Positions 42,875-56,048 are shown, counted from the first letter of the stretch. The stretch: 64,000 nt of DNA from Bombyx mori (GCF_030269925.1 NC_085131.1:7053501-7117500), one strand, 5' to 3'. Notes: a model not told the origin generated them from the sequence alone. A program made the numbers and translations.

Positions 42875-44934
42875 CGAACTTTAAAAAATAAAATAAAAAC
42901 ACGCTTGAATATGAAACCGAACTAACTAATTTTTTTTACCTGTCGATTCTGTTATATTAGAGTGATATTATAAAATTATTGTATGGTCATAGGTCCTTGA
43001 TACGTGTGTGAAATTTTCAAATTAATCGGACGCATTGAAAAAATCTGTAAAAATTTCTTTCAAATATTCCGTTAAATACAATGAAACATACACACACACA
43101 CACCCAACTAATTAAAGCGCGTTAATAAAATATTTTAGTAGCGAATTGAAAATTTATTAAGCACAAAATCTAGTGCCAAAGAACGATATCGAATATCGAT
43201 CGATCGGTAGTTTTATAAAATGAAATTTAAGAACAATACATTGATTATTGTAATGTTAGAAGTAATGGAATGACGTCAATGCATTTCTAGAAATGCAAAT
43301 CTAAGCATCTTAGTCCTCGTATAATAAATGTATAGTAAAATAAATAGTAATATCATTCCTGTTGACATTTTAAATAACTCGAAAAAAGAATGTTGTGATT
43401 TAGAAAAACCGTTATTTTTGTTTCATTTTTATATTTTGGAATCTTATACGGTTTAATTTGGATCCTTACTGAGGAAGATGCAGTAGTATTGTGTAATTCA
43501 ATTACATCCAGTTTCTCATTATCATCCTGTTTAAGTACCAGGTCAACATGCGTAAACGTTTTCATAAAACTTTCACTTTTATTGCGTAATATTATGAAAG
43601 AGGATCCATTATGGTCTTTCTAAAATATGTCCCTTTTAAGTATGGATGCTGTTCCAACGTTTAGTAGAGACGCGGTAACTGTCTCGTCATTCTGGTCTCG
43701 ACATTACAGGATGTCCCTGACAGGTACTTTTTCTTCGTTTCGACATCTCGAGAACCTTGTCGCATGCGGTATGATGTAATTTTATTGGCGCGTAATGACA
43801 AATAAACAAACCAGCCACCCACGATTATCGTTATCCATTGCATCGCATAAGTTCTACAGATTATCATGGGTGCTTCTAAACTCAGAGGACATAATGTATG
43901 TATATGAAATTTGATTTTAACATTACTAATAGATTCACGAGCAGTCACAGCTGGTCAGCAGTTTCTTCATTAGGTCACTTGCCTGGGAGCCTCTATTGTC
44001 AAAATTTTAAATGGTCCTAGGTCAGCTGGAGCTCATAGATACTACTCAAGTGTACGCCGTCTTGAGATATGACGTGTCAAATCAATCGTATTTTAAATAC
44101 GGCTTTTCTACCACTTCAACGAGAATGCATGACTGCTTCGCTGCAAAAACAGGTTGATAAACAAAGAGAAAATGGCACTAAATTATTTTTCCTTTACCTT
44201 TTTTAAATTTAGATAAATAATAAATTGACGGAAAAAAATTGCGTTTTATAATAAAAAGTTAGAGAAAATAAATAAACGGTTGCAGGTGAATTTGTTTGAA
44301 ACAAAATCTTTTTTGTTGTTTGTATCTGGCTGGTTTGTAACCATTATTAAATAAAAAAGAAATTATAAGAGAAAAAACGAATTCCCGCCTTTTGTAAATA
44401 GATTTTTGTCCGCCAAAATGAATGAATGAAGAAATTGATTTTGAAGCATTTTAATACATATTGTTTAGAGACAACCTTCCAGTCTTGTTACTCCATTTAT
44501 TCTGAACAGGTATGCTAGCTTTAGGGAATTGTTATTATTTAAGTATAAAAAAACGATTACGTGAAAAACAGTGGTAGCAAAAAAAAAATTCCTTTATTGA
44601 TTAACCATTGGACAGATATGAAAGTGAATATGTTCTGAATATAATTAATATTGAAGTTTATATAACAAACAGTAAAAATATATCTCGTATACTTTGCAAA
44701 CGAAACACGAACTGTCTTAACAGCAACTTAAATCATTATCTTTGAAATGAAACCAAGACTACAAACGTGACGCCATATTTAATTCTATCTAGATAAAAAT
44801 AGGGGTGTTCCGTGTTTCATTTTCTGTATAATTTCTATCAGTATATCAGGAACACCATTGAAATTAAATTGCGTTTTCTTATTATGTTTTTATTGCATAG
44901 AAGTTGAACGAACAAGGTAATAGCTAAATAATAG
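42875..44934. other. No gene seen; weak minus-strand frames
   Basis: About 2 kb, A+T-rich. CA repeats lie at 43090-43104. Minus-strand frames at 43948-43661 and 43565-43353 have slightly richer codon use and one possible membrane segment (MQWITIIVGGWFVYLSL). They do not join by convincing splice sites and match nothing I know. A decayed Bm1-like stretch lies at about 44030-44150. Confidence 0.35.
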
Positions 44935-45060
44935 TTAAGTGGCTGTTGGATCTCATAAGCATCACAACGTGAATGCCGCCACCCGCCTTAAGACACTTTG
45001 AGATATTAGGTCAAAGTCTCAATTGACGTAAGACGGTTACCCTACCTTCAAACCGGGCAA
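44935..45060 (-). mobile_element. Bm1-related SINE, diverged
   Basis: TTAAGTGGCTGTTGGATCTC, GTGAATGCCGCCACCCGCC and ACCTTCAAACCGG follow Bm1 in reverse with many substitutions. Confidence 0.55.
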
Positions 45061-45574
45061 TATAATTTTCATCATAAATAATTTTTTACTACTTATTTCA
45101 ACGTCATCTGCAATTAACATTTTGGAGTGGAGAAAACAGATCCAAAGCACTAGAAGCATCTTAATTTATCTGTGGCACGTCCACGCTTCTAACTAATTTT
45201 TGTGTATTATCTATGCACGCTTCAATGGCGGCGATATTATAAACTGAAATACGCATAATCGTTTGTAGGTTCCGAACAATCCTACTGCGAGGCTTAAAAG
45301 GTTTTAGCTCAACAATTTTAAGAACAGATTTATTAAATTGCTTCGATAGGTAATAATACATTCACAATAAAATAACTTTGTGACAACAGACAATTAAATG
45401 GGCATCCCTATTGAGACAAAAACAGTTTTCGCGTTTTGTTGTCAGTTGTCACGCTTTGTGTTTGCGGTTAAAAGTACATTGCCGTTAGAATCATGAACCT
45501 ATTTAAGAATCATTAAATCTGTAATGACGTTGACCGTGACTATGAACACTGTAAAGTATTCGAAATGTCGAAAA
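45061..45574. other. No gene seen
   Basis: Unassigned; the minus open frame 45361-45161 shows no motif. Confidence 0.4.
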
Positions 45575-45690
45575 TATGGTAGGCAGCTGCTTGGCTCTGC
45601 CCCTGGCATTGCTGAAGTCCATGGGCGATAGTAACCACTCACCATCAGGTGGGCCGTATGCTCGTCTGCCTACAAGGGCAATAAAAATAA
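45575..45690 (+). mobile_element. LINE family C 3' end
   Basis: GGCAGCTGCTTGGCTCTGCC, CCATCAGGTGGGCCGTATGC and GTCTGCCTACAAGGGCAATA, then A-rich. One of the best-preserved tails. Confidence 0.8.
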
Positions 45691-45903
45691 AAATAATAAT
45701 AATAATTCCAGGGGGAAAGCCTATTGGTTTAAGCGACATTTTTGCAACATTACAGGAGAGCCATTCAAAGTATAGTTTAATTTGAAAAAAATATCAGACA
45801 AATAAACTTCTTGAGCTATTAGAATGGGGTAAACTTAATTGTAAGTAAGCTGAAGTGGCAGTGGGCTGGTCACATATGTCGCAGAACCGATAACCGTTAG
45901 GGT

Positions 45904-46422
45904 GTGGTCAGAGCGCGGAGGGCCCAATCTCGGCGGTCCGTGCTGGAGTCATGGTCCAGACGGTTGGCCGATCCTTCGGCTGGTCGTAGGACCGTCGAGG
46001 CGATTCGCCCATTTCTTGTGAACTGGGTGAATCGTGACAGAGGACGCCTCACTTTCCGGCTCACGCAGGTGCTCACTGGGCATGGTTGCTTCGGTGAGTT
46101 TCTGCATCGGATCGGAGCCGAGCCGACGGCAGAGTGCCACCATTGTGGCTGCGACTTGGACACGGCGGAGCACACGCTCGTTGCCTGCCTCGCATGGGAG
46201 GGGTGGCGCCGTGTCCTCGTCGCAAAAATAGGAAACGACTTGTCGTTGCCGAGTGTTGTGGCATCGATGCTCGGTGACGACGAGTCGTGGAAGGCGATGC
46301 TCGACTTCTGCGAGTGCACCATCTCGCAGAAGGAGGCGGCGGGGCGCGTGAGAGATGCACAGGCCCGCCGCCGTCGAGCGGGGGCCAGGGAGGCGGATCT
46401 CGCCCAAGCCCTGGCCCTCTAA
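45904..46422 (+). pseudogene. R1-clade LINE ORF2, C-terminal part
   Basis: The 172-codon open frame includes GRLTFRLTQVLTGHGCFGEFLHRI, then the zinc finger C78-x2-C81-x8-H90-x4-C95 (ECHHCGCDLDTAEHTLVAC), followed by LAWEGWRRVL. This finger after the reverse transcriptase is a hallmark of the R1/TRAS/SART group. The C-terminus is basic and Ala-rich. There is no native start: the first codon is a GTG at the truncation point. The endonuclease and catalytic residues are missing, so the product could not be active. Its frame is intact, hinting at a fairly young insertion. Confidence 0.8.
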
Positions 46423-46837
46423 GTGTTTCGCTAAGCTCTGCACGCGTTTTATGCATGAGCATCCGGGTGATGGAAGGCCGGCTGTCCTCAACCCACGGTG
46501 GTTCTGACCCAGCGGGGTATTCCGTAGGATAGACCATTCTAACCGGCGCCATCTAGGCGGGCTTCGGATAGCCTGCCGACCGAGAGGGCTGGTGGTCGTG
46601 GCGCCGACGACCGCCAGTCCGGCGTCCCGAGGGGGAGTGTGATGGAAGAAATGTGCTCCGCACTAAACGCTTCACTTTCCCCCCTTTGCCTTTTCATGAG
46701 TTTTGTCTCATGCGAGGTTTGGACGTTGGTTGTTGAGAGACAGGAGGTTTTAGTCGGTTCGACTCCGACATGCCCCGCCCTCCATCCCCAGTGAAGGGCG
46801 GAAGTCCGGCGATTTCCTCCTGACAAAAAAAAAAAGA
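45904..46837 (+). mobile_element. 5'-truncated R1-clade LINE nested in the RTE fragment
   Basis: It contains the last 170 or so codons of ORF2, a 3' UTR of about 400 bp (with GTGATGGAAGAAATGTGCTC and TTGTCTCATGCGAGG) and a poly(A) tail at 46826-46837. It is C+G-rich. No target duplication is visible. The host RTE frame continues across the insertion without loss of a base, so the insertion was blunt or nearly so. Confidence 0.8.
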
Positions 46838-47207
46838 CGTGTTCTGGAGTGGAGACCGCGAACCGGCAAACGTAGTGTAGGACGCCCTCCTGCTAGATGG
46901 AGCGACGACCTGCGCAAGGCAGCTGGCAGTAACTGGATGCGTAGAACCGAAGATCGGGTTCAGTAGCGAACTTTGAGGGAGGCCTATGTCCAGCAGTGGA
47001 ATGCCGCAGGCTGATGATGATGATGAAACTTAATTGAAATCCAATTAAAAACATCGAATTGTTGATGCTAATAACCAAATAAAACGGAATTTTAATTAAA
47101 AAAAGAAATGTCACGTATTAACCGAAATGTCGCTTAAACCATATACCCTTTTACCTCTCGATATAATGACAATAAATAACGAGAAATGTAAAAACAGTAA
47201 TTAAAGG

Positions 47208-47336
47208 AGACCTTAGAACTTATATTTCAAGGAGGGTGGCGCATTTACGTCGTAGATGTCTATAGGCTCCAGTGACCACTTAACAACCACGTGGGCTGAG
47301 AGCTCGTTCACCCATCTAAGCAATAAAAAAAGTTCT
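47208..47336 (+). mobile_element. Bm1 SINE tail
   Basis: GAGACCTTAGAACTTATATT, TCCAGTGACCACTTAACA and GCAATAAAAAAA mark the last third of Bm1. Confidence 0.8.
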
Positions 47337-47573
47337 AATTATGTTTACGACTCGCTAAAACCAAAGAAAATTCTAAATTTACAATGATTTATTCCATTGT
47401 TTCCAATGATACAAAAGATATATATTAAATCGTGTCATATACTGTTGATACTATAGAAAAGGGTTTTATGTAACCATATTTTTTATGAAGACAAGTTAAA
47501 AAATGTGAAAACAGACAGAGTATACATATTACCCCATAGCACTTGTATATTAGAGAGTATTTTTATTCTAAAA

Positions 47574-47868
47574 CTAGCTGACCCGGCAGACTTCGTAGTA
47601 CCTCAATCGATAAATGAAAGACCTAAGCTTTTTTGTAAAATAAACTTAAAACAAACAAAATGAATCCGTCCTACGGGGGACACATCAAAGGAAAAACAAA
47701 ATTATTATTTTTATTTGCTTCCGAGCATTTTCATATTTATCTAAATCTTTTAAACCTTCTCTGGACTTCCACAAATAATTCAAGACCAAAATTAGCCATA
47801 TCGGTCCAGCCGTTCTCGAGTTTTAGCGAGACTAACGAACAGCAATTCATTTTTATATATATAGAAGA
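47574..47868 (-). mobile_element. 295-bp Helitron-like element
   Basis: On the minus strand it starts TCTTCTATATATATAAAAAT after an A, contains CGAGAACGGCTGGACCGATA, and ends GTCTGCCGGGTCAGCTAG before a T. No coding capacity; the plus frame 47660-48049 is a by-product. Confidence 0.7.
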
Positions 47869-49906
47869 TATCAGTTTAGATAAAATATTTAGCTTTGTAA
47901 TTTTACTTCTTACTAACGCGTATCTTCAAAAAAATGGTGCTTTATACTTGTTCAAACTTAGTCTCTTTGTTGATTACATTGCGAATATTTCATTAAGCAA
48001 TTCGTTTAGTTCAATATACCTATTCCCTATCAGAACGTATAAAGTTTAATGACACATTCTTTCATAATTAATAGAAAATGTCGCATTGAACTGTTTCCCA
48101 CGCTTTTATAGATCGACAATGCAGGAGAAAATTAGTTATGAAATCAATTATTTTTGTGAAAAACCTTTTGTCGCGCCACGTCAAGTTTTTAGTTTTAAAT
48201 ACAACAATCACATAGAAGTTTATCGATTATAAATAAAGAGATGTATTATAATTATATTTTTCGTATTTTCGTTTAGTCGCTGTCTGTTCAATCTTTATTA
48301 AAACAACTGTAGGTATATCAGATTATTAGTTAAATAATGCCGTTTAGATTTTTTTATATAATTTATGATCCTCATTAGAATACAATGAAAGACAGATCTG
48401 AATGAGAGACAGATCATAAATCTTTTAACCAAAATAAATTAACCTCTTTTATCGTATCGTGAAGGAAGTATAGACATTAACGAGATAAAATACAAAATGA
48501 ATGGACCCTTGTGTTTTACTAAAAATAACTGTAATATATGTATGTAGAATTGTAGATATATTTTGTAACGAATGGTTTTTACTTGACACTGACATTAAAC
48601 TGTCGCGAACCACCAGAAATAACAAAGTATTATCTGAATCGCTCGGAGATAAAATTCAAAATATGCCTCCGTTATCTGTATCTGAAAAGTCGAATTTGCC
48701 ATTCCGATAATACTCCGTTGGTTTTCAAGATTCCGGAAGTTATTTAGAAAAAAAAGTAACTACAAAAAAGATTTAAAAAAAAAACCACTAATTTTAAATT
48801 AAACAAACACTGAATGGCACAACCGAGATTATTTCAGTAAGTCAATGAAAAACCTAACAATATAACATAGGTTCAGCCTTTGTGGAGATCAGCATTGTTT
48901 AACGAAATAAAACAATGCGGAATTCAATAATGCAAATGATCTGATAGGAGAACACTGTGCTTTGTATAATATAGTTGCCGAAAATAGTATTGCCAACATT
49001 AATTTAAATTCATCATGTTGAATGGTTCCGCACCATTCGCTCTAGTTGAATAGTTTGCGGCTTCAAATAGTATGTGTTAGAGTAATGAGGAGTTAGGTTA
49101 AAGCAACACCACTCAATTCGTATGAATATTTTAACTATTAGAGTTGCTTTTAAATGCTCTCGTCTTGCCATCCAATGATGAATTTAGTAGGTTTTACAAT
49201 ACAAAACTAATGTTAGAAGCTAAGAATGGCAACGAAGCAACCGTCTTCTTACAATGCGATTTATTATAAACAGAGAAAAAAATAGATTGGTACCTATAGT
49301 AGGGAATTCATTAATAATAATGTATGGCATCCAACCGAATTAGCTTTATGGCGTTTTGTTTAGTCATAAAGTTACTTTACCACTACTAAAACGAGACTAT
49401 TTAATAATCAATTTAAGCCTAATTAATTATTTAAGCTTAATTTAAGCCCTAGTATAGAGATTGTTTATACGATAAAAAATGCGTGTAGAGATTGCAAAAA
49501 ACGCGTAATGCGAACTCATCCACAGGATATAGTCATAATTACTTTGTTTTTATTTGGCACTTAAGTCGCCGCTATGAAACGAGCGTTTAAATTAATTAAT
49601 TGCAAATAATTATAATTAAAACATTGTTATGCCGTTATCAAGTCGTTTAAATACGAGCAATCTGCCGTTACCTGTCATTGTTTGTTTAACTTGTAAACTA
49701 TGTTTACGCAATCTCAATGAAAATGCAACGACAATCCTGATAAGTGATATTAAATTTCACAATAAATATAAAAGTATGGTAAATATATTAATTCTTTGAG
49801 TCATTATTGCTCGTTGCTAAGGGTCATAGCCTCTTTTTCCCTTGGACCTCTTTCCCGCTTGTGAACTGAAGCTTTTTAAGGTTGTTACTCTGGTTTCTGG
49901 TGGTAC
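47869..49906. other. No gene seen
   Basis: About 2 kb of A+T-rich DNA without a recognisable repeat or coding signal. Confidence 0.45.
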
Positions 49907-49910
49907 ATAT

Positions 49911-50186
49911 GAGTCGTCTATTATCAAAGGTGGCAATCTGTGCATTTGGACAAAAAAATGTTATTGATATGTCAATACAGATTGATTTGAATATAATCGT
50001 CTCCTTCAAAGAATACGGTTCAAAACCTGCATTAAATAAAGGTTAAGAGTTAACCTGTTATTTATCTAAGATGTCGTTCAGAAGAGTTTTGTGACTGCCA
50101 ATGGAATACAAAGTCAATAATTCGTTTTTCTGATTTACCAATAATTTTCCAAAAGTCAGATTGCCGGCTTTGATAATAGTCGACTC
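49911..50186 (+). mobile_element. 276-bp MITE, copy 3
   Basis: Near-identical to 29180-29456, with intact GAGTCG...CGACTC ends. The flanks are ATAT and AATA, so the 4-bp duplication seen at the other two copies is not clear here. Confidence 0.85.
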
Positions 50187-50263
50187 AATAACCGAAATAC
50201 TTGTGTATTCTGTGGAGACAGAATCGTACTATTCTCTTCTTTCTTTTTTTCCACCTTATCCCA

Positions 50264-50445
50264 CTAGGTGAGGTCGGCACAGCTAATTTTTCTCTTCCAT
50301 TCTCTTCTATCAGCCGTCATCTCAGCACTCACTCCTCTCTCTCTCATATCGTCATTCACACACTCCATCCATGTCTTCTTTGGTCGACCTCTTCCCCCTC
50401 TACCTTGCACTACCATTTCCATACATCTCCTATGTACTATTATTA
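50264..50445 (-). pseudogene. LINE reverse transcriptase C-terminus remnant
   Basis: On the minus strand it reads RRCMEMVVQGRGGRGRPKKT, then WMECVNDDMRERG and TADRREWKRK, ending at a stop at 50266-50264. The GRGRPKKTW...TADRREWK block is a common tail of LINE proteins annotated in Lepidoptera as endonuclease-reverse transcriptase. Only about 60 codons remain. It sits next to the MITE copy 3. Confidence 0.65.
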
Positions 50446-51654
50446 CACATAATTTATTGTCAGAAGAGTTGAAAAGTATACCTCCTCAAGTTGGAACACT
50501 CACACACGAACATAACAAATACAATTTTTATTGCTAAACAAAAACATTATTATAAATTTTTCACAGCTTGGGAGTAACCTTCATCTTATATGCATTTATA
50601 TGAATTTTTGATTGCATTGCTAATGTTATTGTGCCGGGAATCTCTTGCACGTACTACGAGCGGAACGACCTGCTGATTATATCTAGTTCAAACCGGACAT
50701 GACTCATCCGTTATCAATGGCACTCGCATAGTTCATTTACACTACTGAAAGCTGACCACGATTATTTTTCTATCAGGTTATCTGGAATTAATCCTTCTGT
50801 GTATGTCTTAAGCGATATCATATGCTCTTTCATCGAAGTAGGAAAATGGTCCAATTAAAAAAAACAACAAAACATTTTTTATTAGCAGTGTTTGCTGTTT
50901 AGTCGATATCCGACAATAATCACTGACTCATCCAGATTTGAATTCATTTTATGTATTATGGTTTTGACTTTATTTCTTGTAATAGTGCGGAAAATAATTC
51001 ACTGCTACCAATTTCTATTTATTGGCAACACTAAGTTCCTCAGTAGGTATTAAACAAAAAAAAAAGAAAATAAGTTAAAATACACTTAAAAGAATTAAGT
51101 GTTTTGAATTGGCTTTAACAAAATCGCTGCTAGAAACTTCCGGATGTAATTTGAATATATGGAATATGCATTTTAAATATACATATTCAGGTTCATCTAA
51201 ATATCATAACATGCAATCTGATTGAAATTCTATTACAAGACCTCAACTTCTAATCGAGTTAAATACTTTTTTTTTTAATTCGATTGTAAGGCTCATGATA
51301 ATACAATTCTGATTGTCACTTAATTTCATCTGATATTTATGAAATAATACAGCGGTAAAAGTAGCATCCTGATAAAGCAAAAACAACACAATTATGGTAG
51401 TTTTATAAGCGCTCAGAAGAAATGATAAACATAATCCAAGAAAAATGTAAAACAAATAATAAATAGCATTTACATTAGGTACAGCTTTAGAAATTGTGAA
51501 ATTTTTGATACATCAGTTGAATGTTTTAAAATGTGTTATATTCGCTATAGTGCGGTGCTAAACGATTTGTAATGATATATTATTGCTACATTAACGATTA
51601 ACCGTTAAAATCGATTAGTTTAATTCTATAATTTTACTATTTTTTACTGGTTTT
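50446..51654. other. No gene seen
   Basis: A+T-rich and unassigned. Confidence 0.45.
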
Positions 51655-51897
51655 ACTGGTGGTAGGACCTCTTGTGAGTCCGCGCGGGTAGGTACCACCA
51701 CCCCGCCTGATTTTTGCCATGAAGCAGTAATGCGTTTCGGTTTGAAGGGTGGGGCAGCCGTTTTAACTATACTTGAGACCTTAGAGCTTGTATCTCAAGG
51801 TGGGTGGCGCATTTACGTTGTGGATGTCTAAGGGCTCCAGTAACCACTTAACACCAGGTGGGCTGTGAGCTCGTCCACCCATTTAAGCAATAAAAAA
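51655..51897 (+). mobile_element. Bm1 SINE, 5'-truncated
   Basis: ACTGGTGGTAGGACCTCTTG through GCTGTGAGCTCGTCCACCC and GCAATAAAAAAAA; well preserved. Confidence 0.9.
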
Positions 51898-54800
51898 AAA
51901 ATTATGCGTGCTAATTTCTAAGCTAGATTATTCTAAGGCAGCTGAGACTTTTAACAACCGCCTTGAGTGGCCTAAGACGAGTAGTTTCGTGAATGGTCAA
52001 CACATTTTTCACAAAATAATTTGTTATAGCTGCAAAAAAAATTTCCGCCATTTCCGTAAATCACACCTTTAATACATTGTAACCGTAATTAGCTTCATTA
52101 ATTGGCAATAATGTTCTAGTTCCGAATAACTTCCGGTTTAAAACCCACAAAATTGACGTTTTTAACCGAATTAAGATACGCACACTTCCTCAATAAATTT
52201 CAAGTAATAACCTCAATTTGCAAAAAAAAACAAATAGGGTGGTTCTGAATTCATATTTCCGTAACAAATATATGTAAATTGTGAAAATAAAATAAACATG
52301 TTCTGTATTCACGACGTGTCATAACATTATATGCGAAATAATTAGCTAATTACAGATATTTTTACAGCTTAATCATAATTATTGCAAGTGTGGCTGACAT
52401 AATCCACATTCATCTGTTTGTTCAAATATGCTTACAATTCACGTGAGAAATGAGACCATCGTTGTCCATAAATGTTCCATTCCGACTCGTTTTTGAAATG
52501 TAAAATACCTAAATCTAATTTTATGTTAATACTAATAACAAAACTTTGTGATCAACCAATCTATATCCTCTTAGATAAAATTCAAATTACAGATTACCTA
52601 CGTAGTCATAATCTTTTGACAAAAAGGCAACCTCTTTTTAAAACCTTCTTTAACCTTAAACTTTTTTTAAAGTAATTTCTAAGACCAGGTTTCGTATAAC
52701 AGTGCTGTATTTCGGTTTAGATTTAGAGGCTGTTTATCAAAGATTCGAAGTTAAATACAGCAGCTTTACACACTTCTCTGTAAATCTAAATTTTGATAAG
52801 CAATACGTAATAAATGAAATGAAAATCTAATTTAATGTAGTTTTAAAGAGTAGCATAGCAAAACGCGGAACCCAAATAATAATTCAAACTTATTTACATT
52901 TTACATTATCTGTGTCAACGGCACACTTGAAGAAAGACGTTATGCAATGTGTCAATGCACTCTTTGGGCATGACTCGGCCAAATAATTCATGTTTCATAT
53001 TTCATGTAATTAAGTTACATTTTCATTAACTAGTATTTATTATTTTTGAATATTCATAAATTGAATTGTTTTTTGGTATTTTTTTTCTGGTTAACGCTAA
53101 TACGTGAAACAAAAGTCTTTCCTAATCGATAGGCAATGTTTTTTTGTTTATTCGATACGATAATTCACGTCACATCGTAACAACCATGTCACCAAGTGGC
53201 TGTTTGTCATGACTTGTTTTGTCACCACATTAATTTACTTGAGTTGTCCTTGGTTGCAATTTTTTACACTACTTAAGACCCACTGCCTAAATATGAATTT
53301 TGATAGATCACCACTTCATATTCATTATTTGATTTATTGAATACTTTATTGTTTATTTAAAACGGAGATGCATCTTTATATCGACTTTCTGTTAATGCGT
53401 ATAGAGTGCGGAACGTCGGAATACCGACTATTTGCGCAATTTGGTTTTAGGTATTGGTATCGACTTGTATGGACGTATCTCAGCGCGCGTACGTATAACG
53501 TTTTTTATAATTTAATAATATTTATAAATAGCATTTTTTTTAAATTAAAGCTTTTTATAAGAAAATTTTTACAAAAATTCTTTGGCGACTTCTGCATAAT
53601 ATGTGAAAATAAGTTCAGCACTAAAAGAGTTAAGTTAATTCGCTGAAAATCAGGTTGACTACTACATAACGTTTAAGCTTACATGCAGCATGGTGCAACT
53701 GATGATGTATCATTTCTAGCATAGGTATCACTTTTGACTCGGTGGGTCATTTATTATTTACATTGTTACAATCAAAACTTAAAAATAGGAAATATCAGTG
53801 AATGAATTACGAGAACTCACTTTGATAATCGTTTCCGATCTATGTGCTCTTATTGCTGGAATCTGTAAAGTCACGTGTCCCTAATGTATTCGTTAAACAC
53901 TAATATAAATTGTTTATGAATCATTATTGAATTATCAAAGGTACTTAAGGTCGATTTATGGGAATCGCGAATTTACCTAATTCAAGTTCTGTTACTTGTA
54001 TAGGTGTGTCAAATTATAATTAAATTACAATTAATAGGGCTGTGCCTTATATACATTTTGGAACTGGAGAGCACTAACGTAAATTGAAAAGAGGATGATG
54101 ACGCCACCTGCATATTTTTCAAGCAATAGGTGTAAAATAAACCTCGCACACTTTGTGAGTGTGACCCAGCAAGCCTGAACGTATTGGATAATTGTTACCC
54201 GAACCAACGCTTTCATCCCCAAACGCCATTCCAGGATTCATGTGGGTGGTGCTTGGAGATGATGAGTAAAGAACAGGGCAATGGCAAAAAGTATATTAAA
54301 GAGCGAAGTTTCAAATCATTGTCTTCCCAGCCCCAATTTTATATAAAAATAAGATCCTATTCATAATGTTATGTTTTTAGAATATAAGCAAAAACACGTG
54401 GCACCTGAATAGGATTGTTGGTACATAAAAAAACAAGTAACTGTTTTCTAACTAACAGTTGTATAATGTATTGAAATTATTAAAAAAATCTAAGCATTCG
54501 ACAGCCCTACTTGGTAAATACGAACAAGTATTTATTTATGTTTCGACCACCTGTTATATAACTGGTTTTTTAAAGTTAAACGCTCCCTTTAATTATGCAC
54601 GAAATTACAATATATATTTAGATTTGTAAATTTAAAAAAAAACTAAAATTTTAAAATTATTTCTTGTTCACGTCATCCTTGTGTATTCGACAAAATAAAT
54701 ACTTTTATTCGTTACAAAATTAGGATATGCATATTTACAAATTTACGAGTTATGTATTTTTGAATCTTTTACCTAAAATCTACAGATACAACACTCGTCT

Positions 54801-55123
54801 AGCTAACAAACTATATTTTACCTGCTTATCAAAAGGTATAAAGAATATCCCAAAAAATTCAATGAGTGTACATAAATTAAAAAATAGGTTTGAACGCAAA
54901 TATTTAATGCGTTTGTTTCGTGCCTTGTGACTCGGAGCTTGAGTTGAAGAAACTCACTTTCGTTTCAAGGTGAACTAGTAACTATATTTGCCACCTTAAA
55001 CTTGGAACAGTTCGCATTGAATATCGGACAGTGATGGTTTTTTTAAAATTCAAAGTCAATCTAGAAATATACCCATAGACGTATTTAGATCCGCGTATAT
55101 TTGGTACTTGCAATTAGATAGAC
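51898..55123. other. No gene seen
   Basis: About 3.2 kb, the longest repeat-poor stretch. The plus frame 54727-54930 (YNTRLANKLYFTCLSKG..., with KLKNRFERKYL) faintly recalls LINE C-termini but is too short to call. Other frames (52472, 53368, 54184) have no motif. Confidence 0.4.
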
Positions 55124-55333
55124 TACATAGTATAAAACAAAGTCGCTTTCTCTGTCCCTATATCTGTCTGTCCCTATGTATGCTTAAAACTACGCAACGG
55201 ATTTTGATACGGTTTTTTTTAATCGATAGAGTGATTGAAGAGGAAGTTTTATATGCATAATAACATCCATTAAATAGTGGAGAAATCAATAATAAATTAC
55301 AGTTTCGGAAACGAAGCGAGGACGGGTCGCTAG
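55124..55333 (+). mobile_element. Lep1-type Helitron-like element, copy 2
   Basis: It has the same order as 42659-42874: ATAGTATAAAACAAAGTCGC, GTCCCTATATCTGTCTGTCC, CTACGCAACGGATTTTGA, and the end GGACGGGTCGCTAG before T. The start is TAC in place of TC. Confidence 0.7.
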
Positions 55334-55831
55334 TATAATATAAAGTACCTACACAATAAGCAAGGAAAAAATCCATAGTAATTAATAAATAAAAATATTT
55401 GAAATAAAACTTTATTAGTTTGAACATGGTGACAGGGTCAATTATTGCATTTAAGATAAAATAAGCCACGATATTACACCAACTTTAAAGAAATATTTGT
55501 GGTAGAAACTAGAAAGTTTCAGCTATTTTAGATACTTAATTCCTAATTTTCTTACTAGTTACTTACTTATTCCAACGTTCCGTTATAGTTGATCTATTAA
55601 CTAAACTAGACTAATATTTAACGACCTTCGAGTGACGATGGTTTTTATGGATGCAGTTATTAATTCCATATTCGGTTCGAGCAGGAATAGATAATTACTT
55701 TTTTTAATTAGTCATCATTATTATAAAGACACTTCCTGTTTATGTTTTTTTGTATCAAAGATTACGGCTCAAGCTTATGAACTACGTAAAATTTTCGTTC
55801 TATGTGGGAAATAGTATCTCACATAATTTTG
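55334..55831. other. No gene seen
   Basis: A+T-rich, unassigned. Confidence 0.45.
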
Positions 55832-56048
55832 GTGGCAGGACCTCTTGTGAGTCCGCACGGGTAGGTACCACCACCCTGCCAATTTCTGCCTATAAAGCGA
55901 TTCGGTTTGATGGGTGGGGCAGCCGTTGTAACTATATTGAAACCTTAGAACTCATATCTCAAGGTGAGTGGCGGCATTTACGTTGTAAATGTCTATGGGC
56001 TCTGGTAACCACTTAACACCAAGTGGGCTGTGAGCTCGTGCAATAAAA
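55832..56048 (+). mobile_element. Bm1 SINE, 5'-truncated
   Basis: GGACCTCTTGTGAGTCCGCA, ATCTCAAGGTGAGTGGCGG and GTGGGCTGTGAGCTCGTG identify Bm1. Small deletions remove part of the GTGAAGCAGTAATGCG block. Confidence 0.85.

Larger units (their letters stand above)
45831..47036 (+). mobile_element. RTE-clade LINE 3' fragment split by a nested R1-clade LINE
   Basis: The outer insertion (45842-47025) is flanked by AAACTTAATTG at 45831-45841 and 47026-47036. Its left piece (to about 45903) reads KLKWQWAGHICRRTDNR-stop-G. Its right piece (from about 46837) reads on in the same frame as RRVLEWRPRTGKRSVGRPPARW and later WMRRTEDRVQ and EAYVQQWNAAG, with a GATGAT tail. Stops replace Trp at two places, so it is dead. 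Between the pieces lies the R1-clade fragment. Confidence 0.85.

Noticed and set aside
43353..43948. Two neighbouring minus-strand frames, one with a possible membrane segment
   Set aside because: I tried to join them by splice sites and by frame; stops intervene and no consensus pair fits. No family resemblance.
45897..46552. Minus-strand frames of 141-180 codons opposite the R1-clade fragment
   Set aside because: Shadows of the C+G-rich LINE ORF2, which has a recognisable zinc finger on the plus strand.
50201..50537. Plus-strand frames of 83-89 codons
   Set aside because: They are the complement of a LINE protein remnant that reads clearly on the minus strand.
54727..54930. 67-codon frame recalling a LINE C-terminus
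   Set aside because: The resemblance (YNTR...KLY) is too slight, and no LINE UTR or tail follows.
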